From NCBI GenBank assembly GCA_964607515.1, contig CAZSKU010000007.1, positions 31,972 to 95,971 on the forward strand: DNA of 64,000 nt, read 5' to 3'. Positions 43,435 to 51,840 of this stretch are shown here, piece after piece. Source of the stretch: UBA6080 sp964607515. Lineage in GTDB: Bacteria > Fermentibacterota > Fermentibacteria > Fermentibacterales > JCC-6. Both the position numbers and the translations under genes were made by a program. Numbering within the stretch: the first letter of the stretch is position 1; each line of letters opens with the position of its first letter. The notes under the pieces are model-generated. The model ran no database searches. It was not told where the DNA came from and saw only the letters and a program-made list of their open reading frames with translations.

Positions 43435-44654
43435 CTGTCCCCCCCCTCCTCCTCCCCGGGAGCCGCCGGCGGCCCCTCGGAAAAACTCCAAGTCACCCCG
43501 AAGGTCCAGGATCTCGAGGCGGTTTCCGTCAGGTCCTCCAGGGCCAGGGCGAAGGAGAAGGTCCGCAGGGTGAACCCCGCCAGAAGGTCCATGGATCCCT
43601 CCCATTCCCGGTCGACGAGGTCCGCCCGGATTCTGCCTCCGGCCTCCAGCCTGGCCCGGTACCAGTCGATTCCCGGCAGCGCCCAGGCCGTCAGGGAGAG
43701 GGAGTCCCGGTCGAAGTCCCAGCAGGCCCCTCCACTGCCCCTGACAAGGCTCCGGTTGATGGTCGCCGAAAGGGCTATCCGATTCACGTCGTTGATCCTG
43801 GCGGCGGCGGAAAAGGGGCCCAGGTTGCCGGCGGCGAAACCCCCGATGTTCCCCGAGTCGGGAATCGCTGCTCCGATGCTCAGGGTCCCGGGCAGCCCCA
43901 GACCCGCGCACAGCACCGCAGAGCTGTCGTTCAAATCACCATTGAATGAGAGGTTAGCCCTTCCGAGCCGAACTCCGGTCACAACGGCTGCCCTCCAGTG
44001 GATCGCCGGTTCGGTCCAGGCGGCTCCGGCCCCGGCCCCGTAAAATACCCTTCCAGGGTATGATATGTAGTCCGCCATTATCCACGGTCTCCGGTCTCCG
44101 TGGAAGAGCCTGGAGAAACCCGATCTGAGTCTGGCGGGACCGGTGGCGTACCCACCGCCCAGGGAGTAGCCGTCCTCCCAGAAGAGCCCGGCTCCCGCGG
44201 CCGACCCCCGGTCCAGGGTGATCAGGGCCACGGCGGCGGAGTCGCCCCGGGACCAGGAGAATCCCCCCAGTACGGACATGGGAAGCCTGCGCCTGAGATA
44301 CACGCTGTAGCGGCTTCGCTTCTCGGTATTCTGAAGCAGACTTATGCCTGTCTCGAAGGAGCTGTCCGGAACCTCCGCCGGGGTTGCGGACAGGCACCAG
44401 CGTCCCCCTCCCCAGAGACCCGAAGAAAGGGGATCGGTGACCGACGTTCCGGACCTGGAAGCCGCCGGAGGAACGGGCCCCGGGCCGAAGGGAACCAGGG
44501 GAGCGCCGTCCATGAGCACCGTTTCCAGGCTCCCGGCCACCATGAAGGAGGCTGTGGAGTGGTACTCCCACCGGTCCTGCAGAAGCGTATACCAGTCCCT
44601 GGAGGGCGGTTCCCCCGAAAGCGCCAGCAGCGCCGCAAGCGGAAGGACCGTCAG
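43431..44654 (-). CDS. Probable outer-membrane beta-barrel protein, CTG start
   Basis: A protein of 407 residues if it begins at CTG 44654. That CTG overlaps the pgi stop as CTGA, has GGAGG four bases upstream, and opens a good signal peptide (MTVLPLAALLALSGEPPS). No ATG, GTG or TTG exists in frame upstream, and the first ATG (44543) would lose the signal. The mature part alternates short hydrophobic strands (YSVYLRRRLPMSVLGGFSW, RFGVTWSF-like ends) typical of barrels. No family recognised; PorV/PorQ-like is a guess. Confidence 0.7.
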   Translation of the reverse strand: MTVLPLAALLALSGEPPSRDWYTLLQDRWEYHSTASFMVAGSLETVLMDGAPLVPFGPGPVPPAASRSGTSVTDPLSSGLWGGGRWCLSATPAEVPDSSFETGISLLQNTEKRSRYSVYLRRRLPMSVLGGFSWSRGDSAAVALITLDRGSAAGAGLFWEDGYSLGGGYATGPARLRSGFSRLFHGDRRPWIMADYISYPGRVFYGAGAGAAWTEPAIHWRAAVVTGVRLGRANLSFNGDLNDSSAVLCAGLGLPGTLSIGAAIPDSGNIGGFAAGNLGPFSAAARINDVNRIALSATINRSLVRGSGGACWDFDRDSLSLTAWALPGIDWYRARLEAGGRIRADLVDREWEGSMDLLAGFTLRTFSFALALEDLTETASRSWTFGVTWSFSEGPPAAPGEEEGGDR

Positions 44655-45883
44655 AAACCCTCCCTGCCCATGGCCCTGTAGGTAAGTACCTTGCCCCGTT
44701 CGACCCCCGGCTGGTCCAGCGGGTCCACGTCCAGGTACAGCCCCGCCAGCACCGTGACGATCTGATAGAGCATCAGTATCCGCCCCATGGTTTCCGGAGA
44801 GACCGGAGGCACCCTAAGCCGGCAGACCGGCAGCCCCCGCTCCGCCAGAGCCGTGGCGGTGGCCTCCTCCTCGGCGGCCCTGAGCTCGTCCGGGCTCCTC
44901 CCCTCAAGGTACGCCATGGAGGGGTACCCGGCGAAGGGGCCCGGACGGACCCTGCCCGGTTCCGGCGGGGTCTCGCCGATGATGGTCACGAACTTGTCCA
45001 GGGGGCCCTCCATGAACAGCTGCACCAGGGAGTGCTGGTCCCCGGGACCCTTGCACGCCAGGGGCGTCTGCCCGGTGCAGGTGGGTTCGCCGCTGAGGGT
45101 CCTGGCCTTCCCCAGGCTTTCGGCCCAGAGCTGGGCGAACCAGAGGGCGGTGTCGTAGAGCAGGTCTGTGTAGGGCATGAAGACGTGGACTGGATGACTG
45201 TGAAAGAAATGCAGGCAGGCCGCCGCCACCCGGGCCGCCAGGCTGTCCGTTCCCAGCGCCAGAAAATCCTCCAGCGCCTCCCCCGCCCCCCGGAGAACCC
45301 CCCGGACGTCTATCCCCGCGAAGGCTGCGGGAAAGATTCCCACCGGGCTGAGAACGCTGTACCGGCCTCCCACCGCGGGGGGCACGGGAAGGGTCCGCCA
45401 GCCCCGCTCGCCGCTCAGCCGTCGAAGGTCTCCCCTCTCCGGATCCGTGACCGCCACCACCCGGGAATCGCTTCCTATCCAGGGATACAACTCCATGAAG
45501 ACCGACAGGGTCTCGGCGGTGCCGCCGGATTTGGTGACCACCGCCAGCGTAGTCTCCCGGGGGTCCCGGGAGTCCATTATCCCGCGGATAAGGCGGGTGT
45601 CAGGGGATTCCAGCACCCCGACCCGGCCGCCGGAGGGGTTGCCCAGGGCCGACAGCATGGCCCGGAGACCCAGGGAGGAACCCCCTATGCCGCAAACCAC
45701 CAGGTTTTCTCCCATGGCCCGGACCCGGCGGGCCTCCTCCAGGGAGGCTTCCAGCAGGGCCTCGTCCCGGGGGAGGAAGGTGAATCCCAGTTTTCCTCCG
45801 CTCCTGAGGGCCATGAACCTGTCCACCGTCTCCGCCGGAAGCAGCGGATGGTCGAAGGAGGTCCGAAACACCATGTCCGTCAT
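44651..45883 (-). CDS. pgi: Glucose-6-phosphate isomerase
   Basis: A 410-residue isomerase of glycolysis, shorter than the 450-550 residues usual for PGI. SIS-fold signatures: GIGGSSLGLRAMLSAL, VTKSGGTAETLSVF, GEPTCTGQTP with GDQHSLVQLFMEGP, and C-terminal VDPLDQPGVERGK. All core catalytic residues look present, so the shortness reflects N-terminal loss. Its stop overlaps the barrel-protein start; its ATG overlaps the lipoprotein stop (TGATG). Confidence 0.93.
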   Translation of the reverse strand: MTDMVFRTSFDHPLLPAETVDRFMALRSGGKLGFTFLPRDEALLEASLEEARRVRAMGENLVVCGIGGSSLGLRAMLSALGNPSGGRVGVLESPDTRLIRGIMDSRDPRETTLAVVTKSGGTAETLSVFMELYPWIGSDSRVVAVTDPERGDLRRLSGERGWRTLPVPPAVGGRYSVLSPVGIFPAAFAGIDVRGVLRGAGEALEDFLALGTDSLAARVAAACLHFFHSHPVHVFMPYTDLLYDTALWFAQLWAESLGKARTLSGEPTCTGQTPLACKGPGDQHSLVQLFMEGPLDKFVTIIGETPPEPGRVRPGPFAGYPSMAYLEGRSPDELRAAEEEATATALAERGLPVCRLRVPPVSPETMGRILMLYQIVTVLAGLYLDVDPLDQPGVERGKVLTYRAMGREGF

Positions 45884-46674
45884 CAGTCGCTCCCTTCAAC
45901 CGCCCATGGCAGGAGCGGCAGAGAATCCAGCGAAGTTTCGCAGTGCACCAGTATCCCAGAGGGGGTTTCCCCCATCACCCTGACCGGAATGCTGTCGTCC
46001 GGCGCGGCGATGACGAATATACGAAGGCCTTCCTCCCACAGGGCCGTGCCGGGAAGGGTCCAGGTGCCCGGAAGGACGAAGCCTTCTTCCGGAACGGAAC
46101 CCGCCACCAGGGCCGATTCCCGGCTGGACTCCAGGAACACCGCCCCGGGTACCGGGGGCCAGAAGGTCAGCGGCGTCTGGGGATACAGGACCCAGAGTGA
46201 TTCCGCCGGCGCGGAAATCATCGCCAGGGTGTCTCCCCCGGTCAGCAGCGTTCCCCGGGGGGGGAAGGCAGGCTCCCCCGCCAGGGGCGAGAGCACCCAG
46301 GCGAACCATGGGGGCGACTCCAGAACGGCCCTCAGGCTGTCCGCTCTGGGCAGGTCTCCCCGGGACTCCGCCAGGGCAAGCGCCATGAGGGTTCTTGATT
46401 CCAGGAACGGGCTCACCGGGTCCGCGAGCCTGGCCAGGGTGTCTCCCGGGATCACCGGACCCCGGGGGTACAGCGAATCCAGCACCATCTGACCGGGCCC
46501 CGCCAGGAGCACCGGCCTGGGGACTGTTTCTACGGGTCTGGCGGCGACAGCAACCCCGGGACCGGCCGTCACCACCGCCGGTTCCTGCGCAACCGCCGTC
46601 CGGGAGGCTTCCCGGGGGCCGCCGCCGCAGGACAGCACTGGACAAAGAATGAGAAGGTACTTAGTTTTTCCCAC
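45883..46674 (-). CDS. Lipoprotein of unknown function
   Basis: A 263-residue protein. GTG 46674 starts a lipoprotein signal (MGKTKYLLILCPVLSC, with lipobox VLSC at about residue 16); the frame is open much further upstream, but a promoter with 17-bp spacing lies at 46732-46704 and fits this start. The mature part is Pro/Leu-rich with repeats such as PRPVLLAGPGQMVLDSL and PGTWTLPGTALWEEG. No family recognised. It heads the leftward pgi operon. Confidence 0.6.
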   Translation of the reverse strand: MGKTKYLLILCPVLSCGGGPREASRTAVAQEPAVVTAGPGVAVAARPVETVPRPVLLAGPGQMVLDSLYPRGPVIPGDTLARLADPVSPFLESRTLMALALAESRGDLPRADSLRAVLESPPWFAWVLSPLAGEPAFPPRGTLLTGGDTLAMISAPAESLWVLYPQTPLTFWPPVPGAVFLESSRESALVAGSVPEEGFVLPGTWTLPGTALWEEGLRIFVIAAPDDSIPVRVMGETPSGILVHCETSLDSLPLLPWAVEGSD

Positions 46675-46703
46675 CTTGTGAGTATCGCCGTCCTCGAAGC
46701 TGT

Positions 46704-46732
46704 TGTCTACCGCCGGCCCGGCCGGCCCGCAA
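46704..46732 (-). promoter_or_regulatory. Promoter of the lipoprotein-pgi operon
   Basis: On the minus strand TTGCGG (46732-46727) and TAGACA (46709-46704) are 17 bp apart. It lies 30 bases before the GTG of the lipoprotein gene, in the 82-base divergent region. The same TTGCGG-17 bp layout occurs at 49018. Confidence 0.5.
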
Positions 46733-46756
46733 CTCAACCCTAATGGAAATCCGGCC

Positions 46757-47455
46757 ATGAAGAAATACCAGTCCATCCCCATCCTGTGCCTGGCGGCCCT
46801 GACGGCATCATGCGGAAGGGAAGCCAGAACGAGCGGTTTCTTCGCCGGGGGCGTCACCGGAACCAGGGTGAACGGCATTCCCCTGGAAACCGGTGAAATC
46901 CCCGCTCCCCTGTCCCCCGGCGACACCCTGGTGAACTGCGAGTTCAACAGCCCGTCCGACACCCCCTTCGGCCGCGTCCCCTACGAAGTCTACGGCGGAG
47001 CTCTTCAGCTGGACAACCGGCCCGGGAGAGCGCCGGTGGTGTTGCTCTCCGATGCTGGTCTTTTACGGGACGGAATGGTCCAGGCCAGGTTCAACATGGT
47101 GGACGCCCCGTTGCACACGGTGGTGGGCCTTGTCCTGCGGGCATCGGATCAGGAGAATTTCGTGCTTGCGGGTGTCAATTCCCGGGGCCAGTACACCGTT
47201 CAGGAGTGCCGCAACGGTCTTTGGTTCACGGTGATGGGGCTGGACTCCTTCGAGGACAGCAGGCTTCTGCCCTACTCCGCTCCCTGGGTGGAACTCTCGG
47301 CTGTGGTTCACGGCAACTACATGGACTTCTCCGTGAACGGCCAGCTGGTGCAGGTGGTCAGGCTCAGGATGCCCGCCCTGGGCGTCGCCGGGGTGTTCGT
47401 GGACGAGGGCATCCGGGTGGAGCTGGACCGCTTCACCGTGATTCCCGACCTGTGA
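46757..47455 (+). CDS. Lipoprotein with concanavalin-like (LamG/DUF1080-type) domain
   Basis: A 232-residue lipoprotein with lipobox LTASC at about residue 19. After a linker, residues 60-230 have the layout of a jelly-roll laminin-G-like domain: LVNCEFNSPSDTPFGR, VVGLVLRASDQENFVLAGVN, WVELSAVVHGNYMDFSVNG and GVAGVFVDEGIRVELD. Such domains bind or cleave sugars; no catalytic residue can be named. Overlaps the deacetylase gene as GTGA. Confidence 0.7.
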   Translation: MKKYQSIPILCLAALTASCGREARTSGFFAGGVTGTRVNGIPLETGEIPAPLSPGDTLVNCEFNSPSDTPFGRVPYEVYGGALQLDNRPGRAPVVLLSDAGLLRDGMVQARFNMVDAPLHTVVGLVLRASDQENFVLAGVNSRGQYTVQECRNGLWFTVMGLDSFEDSRLLPYSAPWVELSAVVHGNYMDFSVNGQLVQVVRLRMPALGVAGVFVDEGIRVELDRFTVIPDL

Positions 47456-48342
47456 ACCCGCTGCTCCCTGCGGCGCTGGTCATGGCGGGGGTGTTCCAGG
47501 CTCCCCCCCTGGAGTACCGGGAGCCGGTTCCGGAAGATCATCCCAGCGGCATACCCGTGCTGTGCTACCATCACGTGGGGAATCCCGGCGTGCGTTACGG
47601 AGTCTCCCCGTTCCGACTTGAGTCCGACCTGCGTGCTCTGTACGAGAACGGCTTCTACCTTGTAACCCCCGGGGACCTGGAAAACCGTCTGATGCAGGTC
47701 CCCGGGGACAGACGGCCGGTCATGATCACCTTCGACGACGGCTGGGAGGACCACTGCCGTTTCCTGCCGGAAACCGGAGAGCTGGACCCCATGTGCGCTC
47801 TGGGAATAGTCGAGGGATGCCTCGAGGACCACCCGGATTTCGGCGGCGGCGTCACCTTCTTCGTGAGCTGGGACAAGACTCCTTTCGGCGGGGAGACCCT
47901 TGAAAAGCTGAACATGATCCTCGACCTGGGCCACGAGGTGGGGAACCACTCCCTGAGTCACACACCGTTCCAGTTCATCTCCGAGGACGGTTGGCGGCGC
48001 CAGGTCAACGGCGCCCTGGACAGTTTCGAGGAGTGCCTGGGAATGAGGACCGGGGAGGTCCGGGCCCTGGCATACCCCGGCGGGCGGCTGCCCAGGGACG
48101 GGGCCGTACAGGAATTCGTGGCGCAGCTCACCTGGAACGGCAGGCCCTCGGTGACCAGCGCTTTCGTGGTGGACGGGATGATCACCAACTTCTCCAGGGT
48201 TTTCGACGGCCCCGGCCGGTTCTGCATAGGCAGGATAGACATGAGCCTCTACACCGTGGGGCAGCTGCTCCGGTGGAGGAACCTGATAGCCACCGGCACC
48301 GGCCGCACCGGTATCAGAAGCCCTCTGGCCTGGCGTCCCTGA
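47452..48342 (+). CDS. Polysaccharide deacetylase family protein
   Basis: A 296-residue NodB-fold enzyme with a probable N-terminal signal (MNPLLPAALVMAGVFQA). Motif 1 VMITFDDGWEDHC contains the catalytic/metal Asp pair, motif 2 GHEVGNHSLSHTP the metal His residues, and ALAYPGGRLP and the late Ile/Asp region follow. It removes acyl groups from surface polysaccharides or peptidoglycan. GTG start overlaps the lipoprotein gene. Its 3' end overlaps the convergent DUF3298 gene by 29 bases. Confidence 0.88.
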   Translation: MNPLLPAALVMAGVFQAPPLEYREPVPEDHPSGIPVLCYHHVGNPGVRYGVSPFRLESDLRALYENGFYLVTPGDLENRLMQVPGDRRPVMITFDDGWEDHCRFLPETGELDPMCALGIVEGCLEDHPDFGGGVTFFVSWDKTPFGGETLEKLNMILDLGHEVGNHSLSHTPFQFISEDGWRRQVNGALDSFEECLGMRTGEVRALAYPGGRLPRDGAVQEFVAQLTWNGRPSVTSAFVVDGMITNFSRVFDGPGRFCIGRIDMSLYTVGQLLRWRNLIATGTGRTGIRSPLAWRP

Positions 48343-48967
48343 GGCCGTACACCACGCTGTTCTCCAGGAAGATGTCCCCCTCGGGTTCCAGGGCGAGAGC
48401 CGCGTGCGGGAATCCGAACCGGTAGTGGAAAACAATCCCCTCGGGGGTTACGCTGAAGGTTTCCAGGTCCTCCCTGGTGAATGAACGCCGGTACAGGTCC
48501 TCCCACATAGCCGGTTCGCCGGCCATTGCCTGTGCCTTCCGGATGTTTTTCTGGAGAAGCCCGTCCAGGATCCCCGCAAGCCGGTCCAGGTTCTCCTCCC
48601 CCGCCAGGTCCGCCATGGTAAGCCTTTCTCCGGTGGCGGCGTCGAAGGTGAAGTAGATGAAGTGAGTGGAAGGGTACGCCCCGAGGTGTTCCAGCCGGAT
48701 CGTCAGGTCCAGGATTCCGGCGTCCAGGCGGTTCACCGTGAAGCCGGCCCCAACGATGCCGCCCCCGGACTCCTCGAAAAAGCTCCGGGTCTCCTCCGGG
48801 GTCTCCCCGGTCACGGTCCGGTAGTCCAGCGTTCCGTTGATCCTCTCCAGCGTCTCTTCCGGAGCGTCCCCGACCACCTGGGGCCACGCGAGAACCGGCG
48901 CTGTGCCGTCACCCAGGGGAATCTCCAGCGAGTTGACCTCCAGGGCCGCCAGCAGTATCAGAAGCAT
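48314..48967 (-). CDS. Secreted DUF3298 (RsiV-like) domain protein
   Basis: A 217-residue exported protein with short signal (MLLILLAALEVNSLE). FTVNRLDAGILDLTIRLEHLGAY, HFIYFTFDAATGERLTMADL and the C-terminal FSVTPEGIVFHYRFGFPHAA match DUF3298/DUF4163 proteins, which include lysozyme-binding anti-sigma domains. ATG 48967 follows GGGAGG. It converges on and overlaps the deacetylase gene by 29 bases. No sigma factor is adjacent. Confidence 0.75.
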   Translation of the reverse strand: MLLILLAALEVNSLEIPLGDGTAPVLAWPQVVGDAPEETLERINGTLDYRTVTGETPEETRSFFEESGGGIVGAGFTVNRLDAGILDLTIRLEHLGAYPSTHFIYFTFDAATGERLTMADLAGEENLDRLAGILDGLLQKNIRKAQAMAGEPAMWEDLYRRSFTREDLETFSVTPEGIVFHYRFGFPHAALALEPEGDIFLENSVVYGLRDARPEGF

Positions 48968-48989
48968 CACAACCTCCCTCCGCAGGGGG

Positions 48990-49018
48990 GATATATTCCG
49001 CCGCGGGGTCACCCGCAA
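48990..49018 (-). promoter_or_regulatory. Promoter of the DUF3298 gene
   Basis: On the minus strand TTGCGG (49018-49013), 17 bp, TATATC (48995-48990), 22 bases before the ATG. It lies in the 77-base divergent region shared with the small secreted protein gene. Confidence 0.5.
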
Positions 49019-49044
49019 TCGAGTCTAACCTTCCGGAGGTGCAT

Positions 49045-49443
49045 ATGACAGCGCTTGCATTGGTGTTTCTTCTCGCCGGACAGCCAGGTGAAACCCGGAC
49101 GGCGGACTTCAGCCTGGACGAGGCCAGGATGAGGCTGACCCAGGTGGAGGAAGCCCTCTCCTCCTTCACCGAACTGACAGGCCGGCTTCGGGAGGACGGG
49201 CTGGCGGCGGTTCCCGGAGACATCTCCTACACCGCCTGGGAGGAGCAGTACATAGGCTTCCCGAACTACGTCAGGTGCATCCGCGGCGCCATGGAGAGCC
49301 AGGCGCTCCAGATACTTCTCCTCAGGATCCGGGTCGCGGAACTCACCAGCGGGGACGCCGGGGAGCTGGAACCCCTCCGGGCCCAGGCCCGGGAGCAGGA
49401 GGCGGTTCTGGCTGAGATCTCCGGTTCGGGGCCGGTGGACTAG
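49045..49443 (+). CDS. Small secreted helical protein of unknown function
   Basis: A 132-residue protein. GGAGG lies five bases before ATG 49045, with signal peptide MTALALVFLLAGQPG. The mature part is helical with coiled-coil potential (TQVEEALSSFTELTGRLRED, RAQAREQEAVLAEI) and one pair of conserved-looking Cys/Tyr residues in FPNYVRCIRG. No family recognised. It is 10 bases upstream of the FG-GAP gene and likely cotranscribed. Confidence 0.6.
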   Translation: MTALALVFLLAGQPGETRTADFSLDEARMRLTQVEEALSSFTELTGRLREDGLAAVPGDISYTAWEEQYIGFPNYVRCIRGAMESQALQILLLRIRVAELTSGDAGELEPLRAQAREQEAVLAEISGSGPVD

Positions 49444-49453
49444 GGGGCGAAAC

Positions 49454-51214
49454 GTGGCGGGAATGTGGTGTTTTCTTCTGATTCCGGTCTTCACCGCGGT
49501 GACCCTGGTGGAGAAGTCGGAAGGCCTCGACGACCCGGAGTTGGAGAACGGAAGAACCGAGTACGAACTCCTCGACATGGACGGCGACGGGCAACTCGAT
49601 CTTGTTTCCGTGGGTGACCACGGCTCCCCCGGCAGCCACCAGCACGGGATAACCCTGTGGTTCGGCGACGGCCAGGGCCACTGGGAATCGGTGCAGGAAG
49701 GGAACTTCGGCTACGGCGGGGTCGCCCTGGGCGACCTGAACAACGACGGCCTCATGGACGCCGCCTGGGGAATACACCACAACTACGGGTCGGGCGGGTT
49801 CGGCGACCAGCTCATCGGCGCGGCACTGGGCAACGGGACCGGAACCGGATGGATACCCTGGGGCAACGGCCTGGGAAGCGGCGGCGAAACCTGGGGAATG
49901 TTCGCCACGGACCTGGCGGACTTCGACAACGACGGTCTCCTGGACCTGGTCAGCCAGTCCTTCGGCGCAGGCAACGGCGTGAGGGTGTACAGGAACCACG
50001 GAGACGGAACCTGGAGCCAGGAGTGGTCCGCCCCCGGCGCCAACACCTACTACACCCTCCAGACCGGGGACTTCGACGCCGACGGGAACATGGATTTCAT
50101 CTGCACCCGGGACTATGAGAACATCTGGTTCGGAGACGGTTCCTTCGGCTTCACCCTGACCCAGGCGGGGCTTCCCCAGAAACTCATGGCGGCGGTGGAC
50201 GCGGGGGACCTGAACAACGACGGAAGGGACGACATTCTGGTGTCCATGGGCAGCGATTCCGGGGTCAGGGCCTACTGCTACGATCCAGCCGCCGGTGAGT
50301 GGGAGGATTTCTCGGCGGGGCTTCCCTCCGGCGTAAGCTACACCATGGTGCAGTTCGGCCTCCTGAACGGCGACGCTTTCCTGGATGCGGCGGTGTACGC
50401 CGGCACCCAGGGCCGCATCTACCTCGGGAACGGACAGGGAGTATGGACCGGCGACGCGGTCTTCAACTTCTCCACTCCGGGCCATTTCTCAGCCATGCGG
50501 ATTCTGGGGGACTTCGATCACGACGGCCGGGAGGACATCGTGGTGCAGGCCGCCGAGGGAAGCACCTGGGACTACACCAACATCCTTCGGGCCTTTTCCC
50601 CCTGGCAGGAACCCCAGGATCTTTCCCTCTCCGTGGTGACCCCCATCGGGGGTGAGCACCTGTGGGCCGGATCCGTCCGGACGGTGCGATGGCTCGCCGG
50701 CGTCCCGGCTTCCATGGGCCAGGGCTCGGTGGACATCCACCTATCGGTGTCCGGCCCCGGAGGCCCCTGGGAAACGGTCACCGAGGGGGCTCCGGACAAC
50801 GGCGCCTTCCAGTGGGCGGCGCCCCAGAAGAACTCCTCCCAGTGCAGGATCAGGATCACCCTGTCCGCCGGCGGGCAGAGCGTTCAGGCCGTGTCACCGG
50901 GGGATTTCACCATACAGCAGGGAACCGGAATCGAAAGCCCCTCCTCCCCCCTGCCCGTTCCTTCTTCAGGGGTGGTCGTGTTTCCGAATCCCTGTATCGG
51001 ACAGCCCGAGATACGGGTCTCCGAGGGCCCCGGGGAAATCAGGGTCTTCGACATGTCGGGCAGGTTGGCGGCCCGAATCCCGGTTCCCGAGGGCGGGCCT
51101 TTCCAAACGGTACTGCGGGGCCCCGGGGGCGAACCTCTTCCAACAGGGGTCTATCCGGTGATCTTCGAGGGGCCGTCGGGAACCTCGGAAACCATGTTCC
51201 TGCAGCTGAGGTGA
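49454..51214 (+). CDS. Secreted FG-GAP/VCBS repeat protein with C-terminal sorting domain
   Basis: A 586-residue surface or secreted protein. GTG 49454 follows GGGGGCGA. At least six FG-GAP-type repeats (about residues 30-390) hold calcium-loop sequences such as DMDGDGQLDLVSVGD, DLNNDGLMDAAWG, DFDNDGLLDLVSQ, DFDADGNMDFICT and DFDHDGREDIVVQ. A fibronectin/Ig-like part follows (390-480). The last 75 residues have VFPNPCIGQPEIRV, IRVFDMSGRL and LPTGVYPVIFEG, the type IX secretion C-terminal pattern. Likely adhesion or matrix function. Confidence 0.9.
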   Translation: MAGMWCFLLIPVFTAVTLVEKSEGLDDPELENGRTEYELLDMDGDGQLDLVSVGDHGSPGSHQHGITLWFGDGQGHWESVQEGNFGYGGVALGDLNNDGLMDAAWGIHHNYGSGGFGDQLIGAALGNGTGTGWIPWGNGLGSGGETWGMFATDLADFDNDGLLDLVSQSFGAGNGVRVYRNHGDGTWSQEWSAPGANTYYTLQTGDFDADGNMDFICTRDYENIWFGDGSFGFTLTQAGLPQKLMAAVDAGDLNNDGRDDILVSMGSDSGVRAYCYDPAAGEWEDFSAGLPSGVSYTMVQFGLLNGDAFLDAAVYAGTQGRIYLGNGQGVWTGDAVFNFSTPGHFSAMRILGDFDHDGREDIVVQAAEGSTWDYTNILRAFSPWQEPQDLSLSVVTPIGGEHLWAGSVRTVRWLAGVPASMGQGSVDIHLSVSGPGGPWETVTEGAPDNGAFQWAAPQKNSSQCRIRITLSAGGQSVQAVSPGDFTIQQGTGIESPSSPLPVPSSGVVVFPNPCIGQPEIRVSEGPGEIRVFDMSGRLAARIPVPEGGPFQTVLRGPGGEPLPTGVYPVIFEGPSGTSETMFLQLR

Positions 51215-51223
51215 TTCCCCGGC

Positions 51224-51832
51224 TCAGAAGCCGATGAACCAGTGCTGTTTCGTCGAGGCCGGGCGAAGGCTCGGCTGGAGTTCATCCGGCAGGAAGACAC
51301 CTGTGCCGCAGTAGAGGCACTTGACAAGTCTTTCCGACCCGTCCGCGGGAAGCGGAGCGGCGCACCCCGGGCATCTCGGGACCGACGTCCCCCGGGACCC
51401 GGGCACGGAGACCCTGCAGGACTCCTCTTCCCCCTCCTTCCGGGCGCCCGCCAGGATCTTCGCCCCGGGTATGACTTCCTTGAACCACCCTGGAGGTGGA
51501 TGAAAGGGCATGACCCCGCCGCACCCGGCGCAAACCAGGGCGTCCCCCGTCCTGTCCTCCTCTATGTGGAAGTCTCTTTTGCAATTCCGGCAGTAGGGCG
51601 CCAGGTTTCCGTAGAGAAGACTCATGTTGAAGTGGCCGAATATGGTGCTCTGGGAGCCTTCCCCGGGTTTCTGCCTTCTGGATTCCCCAACCGCTTCCTG
51701 AAGAGTGTCCTTCCAGACGGCCGGGGGAAACTCGAACACCGTCATGCAACCGCCGCAGGGAACCTGCCTTCCGGGGCCCCGGATATGCACCGGGGAGTCG
51801 CAGGCGGGGCATTTCACGGTGAGTTCCACCAT
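51224..51832 (-). CDS. Multi-zinc-ribbon protein of unknown function
   Basis: A 202-residue protein with three CxxC pairs of ribbons: KCPACDSP and PCGGCMTVF at the N-terminus, YCRNCKRDFH with VCAGCGG in the middle, and RCPGCAAPLP with KCLYCGTGVFLP near the end. This may hold three zinc ions. An internal segment (STIFGHFNMSLLYG) looks like a linker. Start 51832 has GGTGGT upstream; 51844 (ATGA with the symporter stop) is the alternative. It probably binds nucleic acid or another protein. It abuts the FG-GAP gene tail to tail with nine bases. Confidence 0.7.
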   Translation of the reverse strand: MVELTVKCPACDSPVHIRGPGRQVPCGGCMTVFEFPPAVWKDTLQEAVGESRRQKPGEGSQSTIFGHFNMSLLYGNLAPYCRNCKRDFHIEEDRTGDALVCAGCGGVMPFHPPPGWFKEVIPGAKILAGARKEGEEESCRVSVPGSRGTSVPRCPGCAAPLPADGSERLVKCLYCGTGVFLPDELQPSLRPASTKQHWFIGF

Positions 51833-51840
51833 GCACCACC

